From assembly GCA_005883625.1 (NCBI GenBank), contig VBDU01000096.1, positions 1 through 55,074 on the forward strand: DNA of 55,074 bases, in the 5' to 3' direction. The notes below the pieces were generated by a model. That model ran no database searches and was not told the origin of the DNA. It saw only the letters and a program-made list of their open reading frames with translations. Origin of the DNA: Chloroflexota bacterium (GTDB lineage: Bacteria; Chloroflexota; Limnocylindria; P2-11E). Every line of letters begins with the position of its first letter. Position 1 is the stretch's first letter. Below, piece by piece: positions 17,708 through 25,814 of the stretch. The position numbers and the translations under genes were made by a program.

Positions 17708-18709
17708 GTGAACGTGGCGATGTGGCTCCGCGCGCTCCGGGTCATCCCGCGCATCGACCGGGCGGAGTGGGACCGGCTCGACATCGTCTCGCGCTGGCTC
17801 ATCGCCTCGCGCAGCGCGGTCTTCGTGCTCACGTTCACATCGGCGAGCATCGCCGGCCTGCTCGCGGTCCGCGACCGGCACTTCGACCCGGTCCTCTGGG
17901 CGCTCGCGGCGGTCGCGCTCGTCGCGGCGCACGCGACGAACAACCTCCTGAACGACCTCACCGACCATCTCAAGGGCGTGGACCGCGACAACTACTTCCG
18001 CGCCGTGTACGGGCCGCACACGCTCGAGCATCGGCTCCTCACGGTGCGCCAGCTCCTGGCGTACGCCGCGGCCGGCGCCGTCGTCGCGATCGTCATCGGC
18101 GCGTACTTCGTCGCGCTCCGCGGCCCGCTCGCGCTCGCGCTCATGGCGGCGGGCGCGTTCTTCGTCCTCTTCTACACGTACCCGCTCAAGTACATCGGCC
18201 TCGGGGAGATCGCGGTCATCCTCGTCTGGGGGCCGCTCATGATCGGCGGCACGTACTTCGTGGTGACCGGGACCTGGGACTGGAACGTCGCGGCCGTCGG
18301 CCTGCCCTACGCGATCGGCGCGACGACGGTCATCTTCGGCAAGCACATCGACAAGCTCCCCGACGACCGCGCGAAGGGGATCCACACGCTCCCGGTGATC
18401 ATCGGCGAGCCGGCCGCGCGCTGGACGGTGATCGCGATGTTCGTCCTCCAGTACGCCATCGTCGCCTACTTCGTGCTCACCGGGTTCTTCACGCCGGCGC
18501 TCCTCGTGATCGCGCTCGCGTTCCCGCGCCTGCGCGCGGCGATCGCCGCGTTCGCGAAGCCGCGCCCCGCGGAGCGCCCGGCGCACTACCCCGAGCTCGC
18601 GTGGCCGCTCTACCTCGTCCACTACGCGTTCCTGCACAACCGCCGGTTCGGGCTGCTCCTGCTCGTCGGCCTCGTCGCGGACGTCGCGATCCGGCTTCTC
18701 GTCGTCTGA
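17708..18709 (+). CDS. UbiA/MenA-type polyprenyltransferase
   Basis: A 333-residue protein with about eight or nine spans. The first aspartate-rich motif is NNLLNDLTDHLKGVDRDN (NDxxDxxxGxD) and the second lies in FGKHIDKLPDDRAKGIHTLPV. Both are needed for prenyl diphosphate and Mg binding. UbiA enzymes attach an isoprenoid chain to an aromatic acceptor, as in menaquinone synthesis; no quinone pathway genes flank it, so the substrate is open. GTG 17708 is chosen over 17675 because a TAGACT element at 17695-17700 would lie just upstream, giving a nearly leaderless transcript. It is divergent from the ThDP gene. Confidence 0.85.
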   Translation: MNVAMWLRALRVIPRIDRAEWDRLDIVSRWLIASRSAVFVLTFTSASIAGLLAVRDRHFDPVLWALAAVALVAAHATNNLLNDLTDHLKGVDRDNYFRAVYGPHTLEHRLLTVRQLLAYAAAGAVVAIVIGAYFVALRGPLALALMAAGAFFVLFYTYPLKYIGLGEIAVILVWGPLMIGGTYFVVTGTWDWNVAAVGLPYAIGATTVIFGKHIDKLPDDRAKGIHTLPVIIGEPAARWTVIAMFVLQYAIVAYFVLTGFFTPALLVIALAFPRLRAAIAAFAKPRPAERPAHYPELAWPLYLVHYAFLHNRRFGLLLLVGLVADVAIRLLVV

Positions 18710-18714
18710 CGAGA

Positions 18715-18742
18715 ACGCCCCGGAGCTCGTGCCCCGGGGCGT
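18715..18742. terminator. bidirectional hairpin between convergent genes
   Basis: A 9-bp perfect stem, ACGCCCCGG at 18715-18723 and CCGGGGCGT at 18734-18742, with a 10-nt loop. It sits between the ends of the UbiA gene (+) and RDD gene (-). No T run follows on either strand, so termination strength is uncertain. Confidence 0.55.
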
Positions 18743-18766
18743 CCGTCACATCAGCGCGCGCGAGCG

Positions 18767-19171
18767 TTATCTCTTGACGACGTAGGTGCTCGCGATCTTG
18801 TCGTGCCAGCCCTGCTTGTTCGAGTCGAACGCGACCCAGATGAGACCGATCGCGAACGGGATCGCCGCGACGATGAGGCCGACGTAGCGGATCACGGCCT
18901 GCGTGATCGTGAGCGCGGAGCCATCGGTGCGGATGACGTGCAGTCCGAAGACGCGCATGCCCGGTGTCATGCCGCCGCCGCTCGCGGACCAGAAGTACAC
19001 GAAGTACGCGATGCCGACGACGAAGCTCACGATGCCCGCCGCGTCCCGGAGGACCAGGCTCAAGATGTACTGGACGACGAGCAGGATCACCGCGTCTATC
19101 AGGTACGCGATCGCGCGGATCCAGAACCCGGCTTTCTGTCCGGTGTCTGCCGCCATTGTTGCGGTAGCCAT
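18767..19171 (-). CDS. RDD family membrane protein
   Basis: A 134-residue protein. ATG 19171 is chosen over an upstream GTG-type start because AAGGAGGTG lies just ahead of it. After a short leader, GFWIRAIAYLIDAVILLVV is the RDD opening (the usual R and D are present). The loop SGGGMTPGMRVFGLHVIRTDG is the conserved mid-protein motif, and the C-terminus holds DSNKQGWHDKIASTYVV. Four predicted spans. RDD proteins are transporters or anchors of unclear specificity. It is convergent with the UbiA gene and divergent from the Flp pilin gene. Confidence 0.85.
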   Translation of the reverse strand: MATATMAADTGQKAGFWIRAIAYLIDAVILLVVQYILSLVLRDAAGIVSFVVGIAYFVYFWSASGGGMTPGMRVFGLHVIRTDGSALTITQAVIRYVGLIVAAIPFAIGLIWVAFDSNKQGWHDKIASTYVVKR

Positions 19172-19304
19172 TCGGCCACCTCCTTCCTCTCGCCGGGAGT
19201 GTAGAAACGTAGTCAAAATGGCGGGAGTACTTCCTTCCTAGTTGTCGCTCTACGACCAGACGAGCACGCTGACGCACGAGATCGGATAGGAAAGGGGGTC
19301 CCGA

Positions 19305-19457
19305 ATGCTTGCATTCTTGCGCGACGACGAAGGCCAGGGCTTGGTCGAGTACGCACTCATCATCGCCGTCATCGCCATCGCCGTTATCGTCGCGATGATC
19401 TTCCTGCGCGGCCAGATCCAGAACATCTTCAGCAACATCGGCAACAACCTCACCTAG
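19305..19457 (+). CDS. flp: Flp-type (class IVb) major pilin
   Basis: A 50-residue pilin. ATG 19305 follows AGGAAAGGGGG. The short leader MLAFLRDDEGQG precedes the helix LVEYALIIAVIAIAVIVAMIF, and the tail reads GQIQNIFSNIGNNLT. G-Q-G-LVEYAL is the class IVb processing context: cleavage after glycine with glutamate at +5. It is the only Flp-like pilin in the window and heads Tad cluster 2. A hairpin follows directly, as expected where pilin must be made in excess of the assembly proteins. Confidence 0.92.
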   Translation: MLAFLRDDEGQGLVEYALIIAVIAIAVIVAMIFLRGQIQNIFSNIGNNLT

Positions 19458-19481
19458 CGAACGTGCAGCGATAACCAGGGA

Positions 19482-19525
19482 GGGCGGCGCTTTCCGGACC
19501 CTCGGAGCGCCGCCCTTCCGGCTTT
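19482..19525 (+). terminator. hairpin terminator or attenuator after flp
   Basis: GGGCGGCGCT at 19482-19491 pairs with AGCGCCGCCC at 19506-19515 (10 bp, 14-nt loop), followed by a T-containing stretch ending in TTTT. It lies between flp and the prepilin peptidase gene and probably reduces read-through, giving more pilin than machinery. Confidence 0.68.
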
Positions 19526-19550
19526 TAGGGGGAGCGGAGAGATCGACGCG

Positions 19551-20054
19551 GTGCGGCTCGTCGAGGACGTCGTCCTCGCCCTCTTCGTGTGTGCCATGGT
19601 CGTGACCGACTGGCGCGTGCGCCGCATCCCGAACGTCGCGACGTACCCCGCCATGGCGGTCGGCCTCGTCCTGGGCGCGCTCGAAGCGCTGCCCGGCGAC
19701 CTCTTCGTGCGCGGCCTCATCGACCACGTCGTCGCGCTCGTCCTCGCCTTCGCGGTCTGCTACCCGTTCTACGCGGGCGGCGGGCTCAAGGGCGGCGACG
19801 CGAAGTTCCTCATGGCCGTCGGCGCGCTCCGCGGCACGAGCTTCCTCATCGCGAGCGCGCTCTACGGCGCGCTCCTCGGCGGGGTCATCGCGATCGGTGT
19901 CATCGCGGCGCGGCGACTGGCGCGGCCGGCCGACGGCGCCGCGCTCACCCCGGTGCTGAAGACGTGGATCCCGTACGGCGTGGCGCTTGGCCTCGGGACG
20001 CTCCTCGCCCTGGCGCTCGAGCTGAGCGGCCGGCTTGCGGGGATGGTGTCGTGA
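19551..20054 (+). CDS. tadV: type IVB prepilin peptidase (TadV/CpaA, A24 family)
   Basis: A 167-residue membrane protease with about five spans. The first catalytic aspartate is in VTDWRVRRIPN; the second in GGGLKGGDAKFLMAVGA, the GxGD motif. It lacks the N-methylase domain, as in TadV. It should cleave the Flp pilin and, since no other peptidase is seen, the TadE-like proteins of cluster 1. It starts with GTG after a small gap following the flp hairpin. Confidence 0.9.
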   Translation: MRLVEDVVLALFVCAMVVTDWRVRRIPNVATYPAMAVGLVLGALEALPGDLFVRGLIDHVVALVLAFAVCYPFYAGGGLKGGDAKFLMAVGALRGTSFLIASALYGALLGGVIAIGVIAARRLARPADGAALTPVLKTWIPYGVALGLGTLLALALELSGRLAGMVS

Positions 20055-20154
20055 CGCGCTTTGGGACACCTGTCGTGCGGACGGACGCCTTCTCTGTAGA
20101 CTGCTGCCCGGGCGGGAACCTGCGTTATCTCCTGAAGTGGGAGCAGCCTAAGTA

Positions 20155-21426
20155 ATGGCCGACGGCGACAAGATCCGCATCCTCATCGTCGACGACATCG
20201 CCGACACGAGGGACAACCTTGCCAAGCTCATCGGCTTCGAGCCCGACATGGAGGTCGCCGGCACCGCGGACGGCGGCCAGGCCGCGGTGAACATGGCCAA
20301 GAAAGAGCGGCCGAACGTGATCCTCATGGACATCAACATGCCCGACATGGACGGGATCACGGCGACCGAGATCATCAGCAACACCGTCCCCGACGCGCCG
20401 ATCATCATGATGAGCGTCCAGGGGGAGCAGGACTACCTGCGCCGCTCGATGCTCGCCGGAGCGCGGGAGTTCCTCGTGAAGCCCTTCTCGGCGGACGAGC
20501 TCATCAACGCGATCCGCCACGTCCACGAGCTCGAAAAGGTCAAGCGCGCGCGCTACGCGCAGGTCGCGCCGCAGGCCCCCGCGCCGGGCGGACCCGTCGC
20601 GGCCGCGCCGGTCGCGCGCGACACGGGGCAGATCATCGCCTTCTTCTCGCCCAAGGGCGGCGTCGGCCGCACGACGATCGCCACGAACCTCGCGGTCGCG
20701 CTCCACCAGTCCACGCAGAAGCCGGTCGTCCTCGTCGACGGCTCGCTCCCGTTCGGCGACATCGCGGTCATCCTCAACATGAGCCCCAAGGCCAAGACCA
20801 TCGCCGACCTCGTGGGCTCGTTCGACAACACCGACTCGGACGTCCTCGAGTCCGTGCTCGTCTCGCACTCCACCGGCATCAAGGTGCTCCTCGCGCCACC
20901 GACGCCGGAGTCCGCCGAGCTCATCAAGGGCGAGGACATCAAGCGCGTGCTCGAGCTGCTGCGCGAGCGTTACGCGTACATCGTCGTCGACACGTGGCCG
21001 TCGTACGGCGAGCAGGTCATCACCATGCTCGACACCTCCGACGTGATCCTCACGCTCATGACGCTCGAGATCACGAGCCTCAAGAACGTCCGCGTCTTCA
21101 TGGAGGTCGCCGAGAAGCTCGGCTACGACGACAACAAGCTGCAGCTCGTGGCCAACCGCAACGACAGCTCGGGGGGCATCAAGGCATCGGACGTGGAGGC
21201 GAGCCTCGGGCGCAAGATCCCGCACACGATCGTCTCCGACGGCCGCACGCTCGTCCTGGCGGTGAACCGCGGCGTGCCCTTCGTCATCAGCCACCGCGAG
21301 AGCCAGGTCGCAAAGGACATCTTCGCCCTCGCTGGGAAGCTCGCCGGCGCGCAGGAGGCGGCGTCCGCCGCGACCGGCGCCAAGGCCCCCGCCCGCGCGG
21401 GCGGGATGCGCCTTTTCGCTCGCTAG
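20155..21426 (+). CDS. tadZ: TadZ/CpaE: receiver domain plus ParA-type ATPase
   Basis: A 423-residue protein. Residues 1-125 are an intact receiver: ILIVDDIADTRDNL, phospho-acceptor in LMDINMPDMDG, and VKPFSADEL. A linker rich in Pro, Ala and Gly follows, then the ATPase with P-loop SPKGGVGRTTIATNLA. The signature lysine is present, but the phosphate-binding lysine is arginine, as in the cluster 1 copy. VVLVDGSLPFGDIAV and YIVVDTWPSY are the switch regions. It should position the pilus machine, with phosphorylation of the receiver as a possible control. ~100 nt upstream carry no strong promoter that I can place. Confidence 0.9.
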   Translation: MADGDKIRILIVDDIADTRDNLAKLIGFEPDMEVAGTADGGQAAVNMAKKERPNVILMDINMPDMDGITATEIISNTVPDAPIIMMSVQGEQDYLRRSMLAGAREFLVKPFSADELINAIRHVHELEKVKRARYAQVAPQAPAPGGPVAAAPVARDTGQIIAFFSPKGGVGRTTIATNLAVALHQSTQKPVVLVDGSLPFGDIAVILNMSPKAKTIADLVGSFDNTDSDVLESVLVSHSTGIKVLLAPPTPESAELIKGEDIKRVLELLRERYAYIVVDTWPSYGEQVITMLDTSDVILTLMTLEITSLKNVRVFMEVAEKLGYDDNKLQLVANRNDSSGGIKASDVEASLGRKIPHTIVSDGRTLVLAVNRGVPFVISHRESQVAKDIFALAGKLAGAQEAASAATGAKAPARAGGMRLFAR

Positions 21427-21545
21427 ATCGCTTCGGCTGCGACCTCTCTGATCGCTTTTGGGCCAGTTCCGGGCCGTACTATCCGGCGGCGAGGGAGCAG
21501 GCGCCTGAATAACGGGCGTCGGAAGGAAGGGTTAAACAACCACAC

Positions 21546-22949
21546 ATGTCGCTCCTGAGACGCATCGAAGGACAGCGCCCCGCCGGGCAGCCGGCCGCCC
21601 CGGAGACGCCGGGCGGGCCTCCCGGGCCACCGCGGCCGCCGGCCGAAGGGCCGCTCTCGCAGACCGCGGCGCCCTCGCGCGACGCCACGCGCGACGCGCG
21701 CGTGCGCCTCCAGACGCGGATCATCAACAACCTCGACCCGCGCCTCGACCTCTCCGATGCCAAGGCCGTGCGCTCGAACATCGAGGAGATGTTCAACCGG
21801 TTCCTCGACGAGGAAGGGATCGTCGTCACGCGCGTCGAGCGTCAGCGGATGCTCGAGCAGATCCTCGACGAGATCCTCGGCTTCGGTCCGATCCAGCCGC
21901 TCCTGAACGACGACTCCATCACCGAGGTCATGGTGAACGGGCCCTACCGCGTGTACGTCGAGCGCAAGGGCAAGCTGAGCCTCGCCGACGTCACGTTCGT
22001 GAGCGACGAGCACGTCATGCGGGTCATCGAGCGGATCATCGCGCCGATCGGCCGGCGCGTCGACGAGTCCAAGCCGTACGAGGACGCCCGCCTGCCGGAC
22101 GGCTCGCGCGTGAACATCATCATCCCGCCGCTCGCGCTGAACGGCCCCACGGTGACGATCCGGAAGTTCCCCAAGTACCGCATCACCGTCGACGACTACG
22201 TGAAGTTCGGGACGGCGACGCCCGAGATGATGGAGTTCATGCGGGCGTGCGTCGAAGCGCGCCTCAACATGTTCATCTCCGGTGGCACCGGCTCCGGCAA
22301 GACGACGCTGCTCAACATCCTCTCGGGCTTCATCCCGGAGGACGAGCGGATCATCACGATCGAGGACGCGGCCGAGCTCCGGCTCGTGCAGGACCACGTC
22401 GTGCGCCTCGAGTCGCGCGCCGCGAACATCGAGGGCAAGGGCCAGGTCACGATCATGGACCTGGTGAAGAACGCCCTCCGTATGCGCCCGGAGCGCATCG
22501 TCGTGGGTGAGATCCGCGGCGGCGAGGCGCTCTCGATGCTCCAGGCCATGAACACGGGCCACGACGGCTCGCTGTCGACCGGCCACGCGAACTCGCCTCG
22601 CGACATGCTCGCCCGGCTCGAGACCATGTGCCTCATGGCCGGCGTCGACCTCCCCGCCCGCGCCATCAAGGAGCAGATCGCGAGCGCGCTCGACGTCATC
22701 GTGCAAATCTCGCGGCTCAAGGACGGGTCTCGCAAGATCACGAACGTCACCGAGGTCCAGGGCATGGAAGGCGAGGCCATCGTCCTCCAGGACGTGTTCG
22801 TCTTCGAGCAGACGGCATACATCGACGGCAAGGTGCAGGGCCGCCTGCGGCCCACGGGCATCCGCCCCAAGTTCAGCGAGAAGTTCGAAGCCGCCGGCAT
22901 CAAGCTGGCCCAGGGCGTCTTCGGCGACATGTCCGCCGCGCTCCGCTAG
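21546..22949 (+). CDS. tadA: TadA/CpaF secretion ATPase (Tad cluster 2)
   Basis: A 467-residue ATPase with a disordered Pro/Gly-rich first 45 residues, then SITEVMVNGPYRVYVERKGK, Walker A SGGTGSGKTTLLNIL, the Asp box TIEDAAELRL, Walker B VGEIRGGEALSML and the His box GSLSTGHANSP. It ends with KFSEKFEAAGIKLAQGVFGD. All catalytic motifs are intact. GGAAGGAAGG lies 13 nt or so upstream of ATG. tadB follows with no gap, so tadA-B-C form one operon. Confidence 0.93.
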   Translation: MSLLRRIEGQRPAGQPAAPETPGGPPGPPRPPAEGPLSQTAAPSRDATRDARVRLQTRIINNLDPRLDLSDAKAVRSNIEEMFNRFLDEEGIVVTRVERQRMLEQILDEILGFGPIQPLLNDDSITEVMVNGPYRVYVERKGKLSLADVTFVSDEHVMRVIERIIAPIGRRVDESKPYEDARLPDGSRVNIIIPPLALNGPTVTIRKFPKYRITVDDYVKFGTATPEMMEFMRACVEARLNMFISGGTGSGKTTLLNILSGFIPEDERIITIEDAAELRLVQDHVVRLESRAANIEGKGQVTIMDLVKNALRMRPERIVVGEIRGGEALSMLQAMNTGHDGSLSTGHANSPRDMLARLETMCLMAGVDLPARAIKEQIASALDVIVQISRLKDGSRKITNVTEVQGMEGEAIVLQDVFVFEQTAYIDGKVQGRLRPTGIRPKFSEKFEAAGIKLAQGVFGDMSAALR

Positions 22950-23927
22950 ATGTCCGAGTACGTGTCCTACGGCATCCCCGGCATCGCGTTCCTCGGTGTC
23001 CTGCTGCTCTTCTGGGGCGTCGCCACGCTCGTCGGCGGCGGCGCGTCGGAGTCTTCGATGGAGGCCCGCATGGCCCGCTACGCGGGCGGCCCCGAGGCGA
23101 AGAAAGAAGAGAAGGTCAAGAAAAAGAAGGACCGCAAGGACATCGACCCGTTCGCGACCCTGTCGTCGGACGTGCAGGACAAGCACCTCGCCGCCAAGGT
23201 CGCGCGCGATCTCGCGCGCGCGAACCTCACCCTGCGGGTCTCGGAGTACTACTACATCCGCGTCGGCCTCGCGCTCGGGCTCGGCCTGTTCCTCGGTGTC
23301 CTGCGCGACCCGCTCTCCGGCGTCGTCGGCGCGATCGTGGGCTACTTCGGTCCGCGGATCTGGGTCGGGCGGCGCATCGGCAGCCGGCTGAACTCTTTCA
23401 ACAAGCAGCTGCCGGACACGATCACGCTCCTCTCGAACTCGTTGCGCGCGGGCTCGAGCTTCCTCCAGTCGATCGAGCTCGTCTCGCGCGAATCGCCCGC
23501 GCCCATGGGCCTCGAGATGGGCCGCGTCGTCCGTGAGGTGAACCTCGGCCTCGGCATGGAGGAGGCGCTCTCGAACATCGTGCGCCGCATCCGCAGCGAC
23601 GACCTCGACCTCATGGTCACGGCCATCGGGGTCCAGCAGCAGGTCGGTGGGAACCTCGCCGAGATCCTCGACACGATCGCGTTCACCATCCGCGAGCGCG
23701 TCCGCATCAAGGGCGAGATCCGCACGCTCACGGCGCAGGGCCGCTACTCGGGCTACCTGGTCGCGTTCCTGCCAGTCGGCATCGCGGTCACCCTGAACTT
23801 CATCAACCCCGAGTTCATGCAGCCGCTCTTCACGCAGCTCATCGGGCAGATCCTCCTCGTGATCGGCGGCGTGATGATGGCGATCGGCTTCTTCGCCATC
23901 CGCAAGATCACGGACATCAAGGTCTAG
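22950..23927 (+). CDS. tadB: TadB inner-membrane platform protein
   Basis: A 325-residue T2SSF protein. One N-terminal span (GIPGIAFLGVLLLFWGVATLV) is followed by a lysine-rich loop, another span pair near 95-125, then the T2SSF core: LPDTITLLSNSLRAGSSFLQSIELVS and IGVQQQVGGNLAEILDTIAFTIRERV. It ends with two further spans. It pairs with TadC as the platform that transduces ATPase motion to pilin. The ATG directly abuts the tadA stop codon. Confidence 0.9.
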   Translation: MSEYVSYGIPGIAFLGVLLLFWGVATLVGGGASESSMEARMARYAGGPEAKKEEKVKKKKDRKDIDPFATLSSDVQDKHLAAKVARDLARANLTLRVSEYYYIRVGLALGLGLFLGVLRDPLSGVVGAIVGYFGPRIWVGRRIGSRLNSFNKQLPDTITLLSNSLRAGSSFLQSIELVSRESPAPMGLEMGRVVREVNLGLGMEEALSNIVRRIRSDDLDLMVTAIGVQQQVGGNLAEILDTIAFTIRERVRIKGEIRTLTAQGRYSGYLVAFLPVGIAVTLNFINPEFMQPLFTQLIGQILLVIGGVMMAIGFFAIRKITDIKV

Positions 23928-23930
23928 CCG

Positions 23931-24842
23931 ATGGAGCTCATCTTCGCCGCCATCCTGGGCTTCGGCATCTTCCTCGTCTTCATCTCGTTCATCGTCGGCC
24001 AGCAGCTCGACCCGGTGCAGGCACGACTGCAGCAGATCGCGGTGCGCCCGCGGACGTTGGAAGAGCTCGAGCTGCAGCGGCCGATCGGGGAACGCACGAT
24101 CAAGCCGATCGTCCAGGGGCTGTCGCGCCTGGTCTCCCGCTTCTACCCGGCGAACACGGCGCGCTCGCTGCAGATCCGCCTCAAGCGGGCCGGCATGGAG
24201 ACGACGAGCGTGGAGTTCTTCCTCGGCGTGAAGGCCTTCGCGGCGATCATCGGCGCGCTCGGCATCTCGTCGCTGGTGAACCTCCTCACGAGCGACGGCC
24301 TCATGACGGTCGGCGGTCTCTTCGGCGGCGTCATCCTCGGGTTCCTCGCGCCCGACTTCTACCTGAACAGCAAGGCGGGCGCTCGCGGCAGCCAGATCCT
24401 CGAGCAGCTCCCCGACGCGCTCGACCTCCTCACGATCTCCGTCGAGGCCGGCCTCGGGTTCGATGCCGCGCTCGTGAAGGTGACCGAAAAGCTCAAGGGC
24501 GCGCTCTCCGAGGAGTTCAAGCGCGCCGGCGCCGAGCAGCGCGTGGGCAAGTCACGTCAGGAGGCGCTCCGCGGGATCAGCGAGCGCGTCGACGTGAAGG
24601 AGCTCCAGAGCTTCATCTCCGCGATCATCCAGGCGGACCAGCTCGGTGTCTCGATGTCCAAGGTGCTGCGCATCCAGTCGGAGACGCTCCGTACCGAGCG
24701 CCGCCAGCGCGCCGAGGAGAAGGCCGCGCGGGCGCCGATCCTCATCATGCTGCCGACGGTGGGCTGCATCTTTCCGTCGCTCTTTATCGTGATCCTCGCG
24801 CCTGCCGCGCTCTCCGCTCTCAGCTCCTGCGGCTCTGTCTAG
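23931..24842 (+). CDS. tadC: TadC inner-membrane platform protein
   Basis: A 303-residue T2SSF protein, with an N-terminal span, a central span pair (VEFFLGVKAFAAIIGALGISSLV), then LPDALDLLTISVEAGLGFDAAL, IIQADQLGVSMSKVLRIQSETLRTERRQRAEEKA and the last span ILIMLPTVGCIFPSLFIVILAPA. It follows tadB after 3 nt. Its stop overlaps the presumed CTG start of the DUF192 gene. Confidence 0.9.
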   Translation: MELIFAAILGFGIFLVFISFIVGQQLDPVQARLQQIAVRPRTLEELELQRPIGERTIKPIVQGLSRLVSRFYPANTARSLQIRLKRAGMETTSVEFFLGVKAFAAIIGALGISSLVNLLTSDGLMTVGGLFGGVILGFLAPDFYLNSKAGARGSQILEQLPDALDLLTISVEAGLGFDAALVKVTEKLKGALSEEFKRAGAEQRVGKSRQEALRGISERVDVKELQSFISAIIQADQLGVSMSKVLRIQSETLRTERRQRAEEKAARAPILIMLPTVGCIFPSLFIVILAPAALSALSSCGSV

Positions 24843-25197
24843 CGCCGCGCGACCCCACGCGGTCCGCAATCGGACCCGCGGCACGGTCCTCGCGTCCCGC
24901 TGCGATGTCGCCGACAGCTTCCTGACGCGCGGCGTCGGCCTTCTCCTGCGCGCCGGGCTGCGCGACGGCGAGGCGCTGCGGATCACGAGCACGAACGCGA
25001 TCACGATGGCGTTCATGCGCTTCGCGATCGACGCCGTCTTCGTCGACCCTGGCGGACGCGTGGTCCGCGTGGCCCCGCGCCTTCGGCCGTGGGTGCTCGT
25101 GACGGCGGCGCGGGGCGCGCGAGAAGTGATCGAGCTCCCCGCCGGCGCGGCCGAGCGCGCGGCCACGCAAGTCGGTGACGAACTCGTCTACGAATGA
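24835..25197 (+). CDS. DUF192 family protein; start codon not standard
   Basis: The frame ending at TGA 25195-25197 encodes a DUF192 domain: VRNRTRGTVLASRCDVADSF, RGVGLLLRAGL, then AITMAFMRFAIDAVFVDPGGRVVRV, LRPWV and GARREVIELPAG-type strands. The domain clearly begins near 24868, well before the only ATG-type starts (about 25006), and no ATG, GTG or TTG exists in frame between tadC and that point. CTG 24835, overlapping the tadC stop, is the best conventional-like candidate. DUF192 proteins are small, often exported, with no defined activity. The stop overlaps comF (ATGA). Confidence 0.72.
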   Translation: MSSAARPHAVRNRTRGTVLASRCDVADSFLTRGVGLLLRAGLRDGEALRITSTNAITMAFMRFAIDAVFVDPGGRVVRVAPRLRPWVLVTAARGAREVIELPAGAAERAATQVGDELVYE

Positions 25198-25814
25198 GCG
25201 CAGGACAGGTCCTCGCCGACCTCGTCCTCGCGCCGCGCTGCGCGGGCTGCGGCGATCCCGGCAGCTGGTTCTGCCTCGGCTGCCGTGACCTCTGCGACGC
25301 CGTCGCGCTCGCCGGCGCGCTCCCGGTCCGCGGCGCGGGCACGTACGCCGGCCCGCTCCGCGAGGCCATCCACCGCCTGAAGTACGGCGGCGAGCGCGGC
25401 CTGGCTGCCGAGCTCGGCGCCCTCGTCGCCCGCGAGGTCGCCGCGGACCTGGCGCGCGGCGTCGCGCTCGACGCGATCGTTCCGGTGGTGCTCCATCCCT
25501 CGCGCGCCGCCGCGCGGGGGTACGACCAGGCGCGGCTGCTCGCTGCCGCCGTCGCGGCGCGGACCGGGCTGCCCGTGCGGGCCGCGATCCACCGCGTGCG
25601 CGCGAGCCGGCCGCAGGTCGAGCTCGACCGCGCCGCGCGGGCCGCGAACGTGCGCCGCGCGTTCCTCGCGGAGGCGGGAGCGCTCCGTGGTCTGCGCGTG
25701 GCGCTCGTCGACGACGTCGCGACGACGGGCGCGACGCTGCACGACGCGGCGAGCGCGGCGCGGGCCGCGGGCGCTCGCCACGTGCGCGCCTACGTGATCG
25801 GAGTGGACGCGTGA
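25194..25814 (+). CDS. comFC: ComF-family phosphoribosyltransferase-like protein
   Basis: A 206-residue ComF protein. The N-terminal zinc ribbon is RCAGCGDPGSWFCLGCRDLC. A type I PRTase domain follows with YAGPLREAIHRLKYGGER, PVVLHPSRAAARGYDQARLLA and the PRPP loop VALVDDVATTGATLHDAA. ComF is linked to DNA uptake in competent bacteria, a possible functional link with the pilus genes upstream, but this is only context. It overlaps DUF192 (ATGA) and the next gene (GTGA). Confidence 0.9.
   Translation: MSAGQVLADLVLAPRCAGCGDPGSWFCLGCRDLCDAVALAGALPVRGAGTYAGPLREAIHRLKYGGERGLAAELGALVAREVAADLARGVALDAIVPVVLHPSRAAARGYDQARLLAAAVAARTGLPVRAAIHRVRASRPQVELDRAARAANVRRAFLAEAGALRGLRVALVDDVATTGATLHDAASAARAAGARHVRAYVIGVDA

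Noticed and set aside
16119..18637. Overlapping opposite-strand frames across the ThDP and UbiA genes
   Set aside because: They lack motifs and are antisense to well-supported genes.
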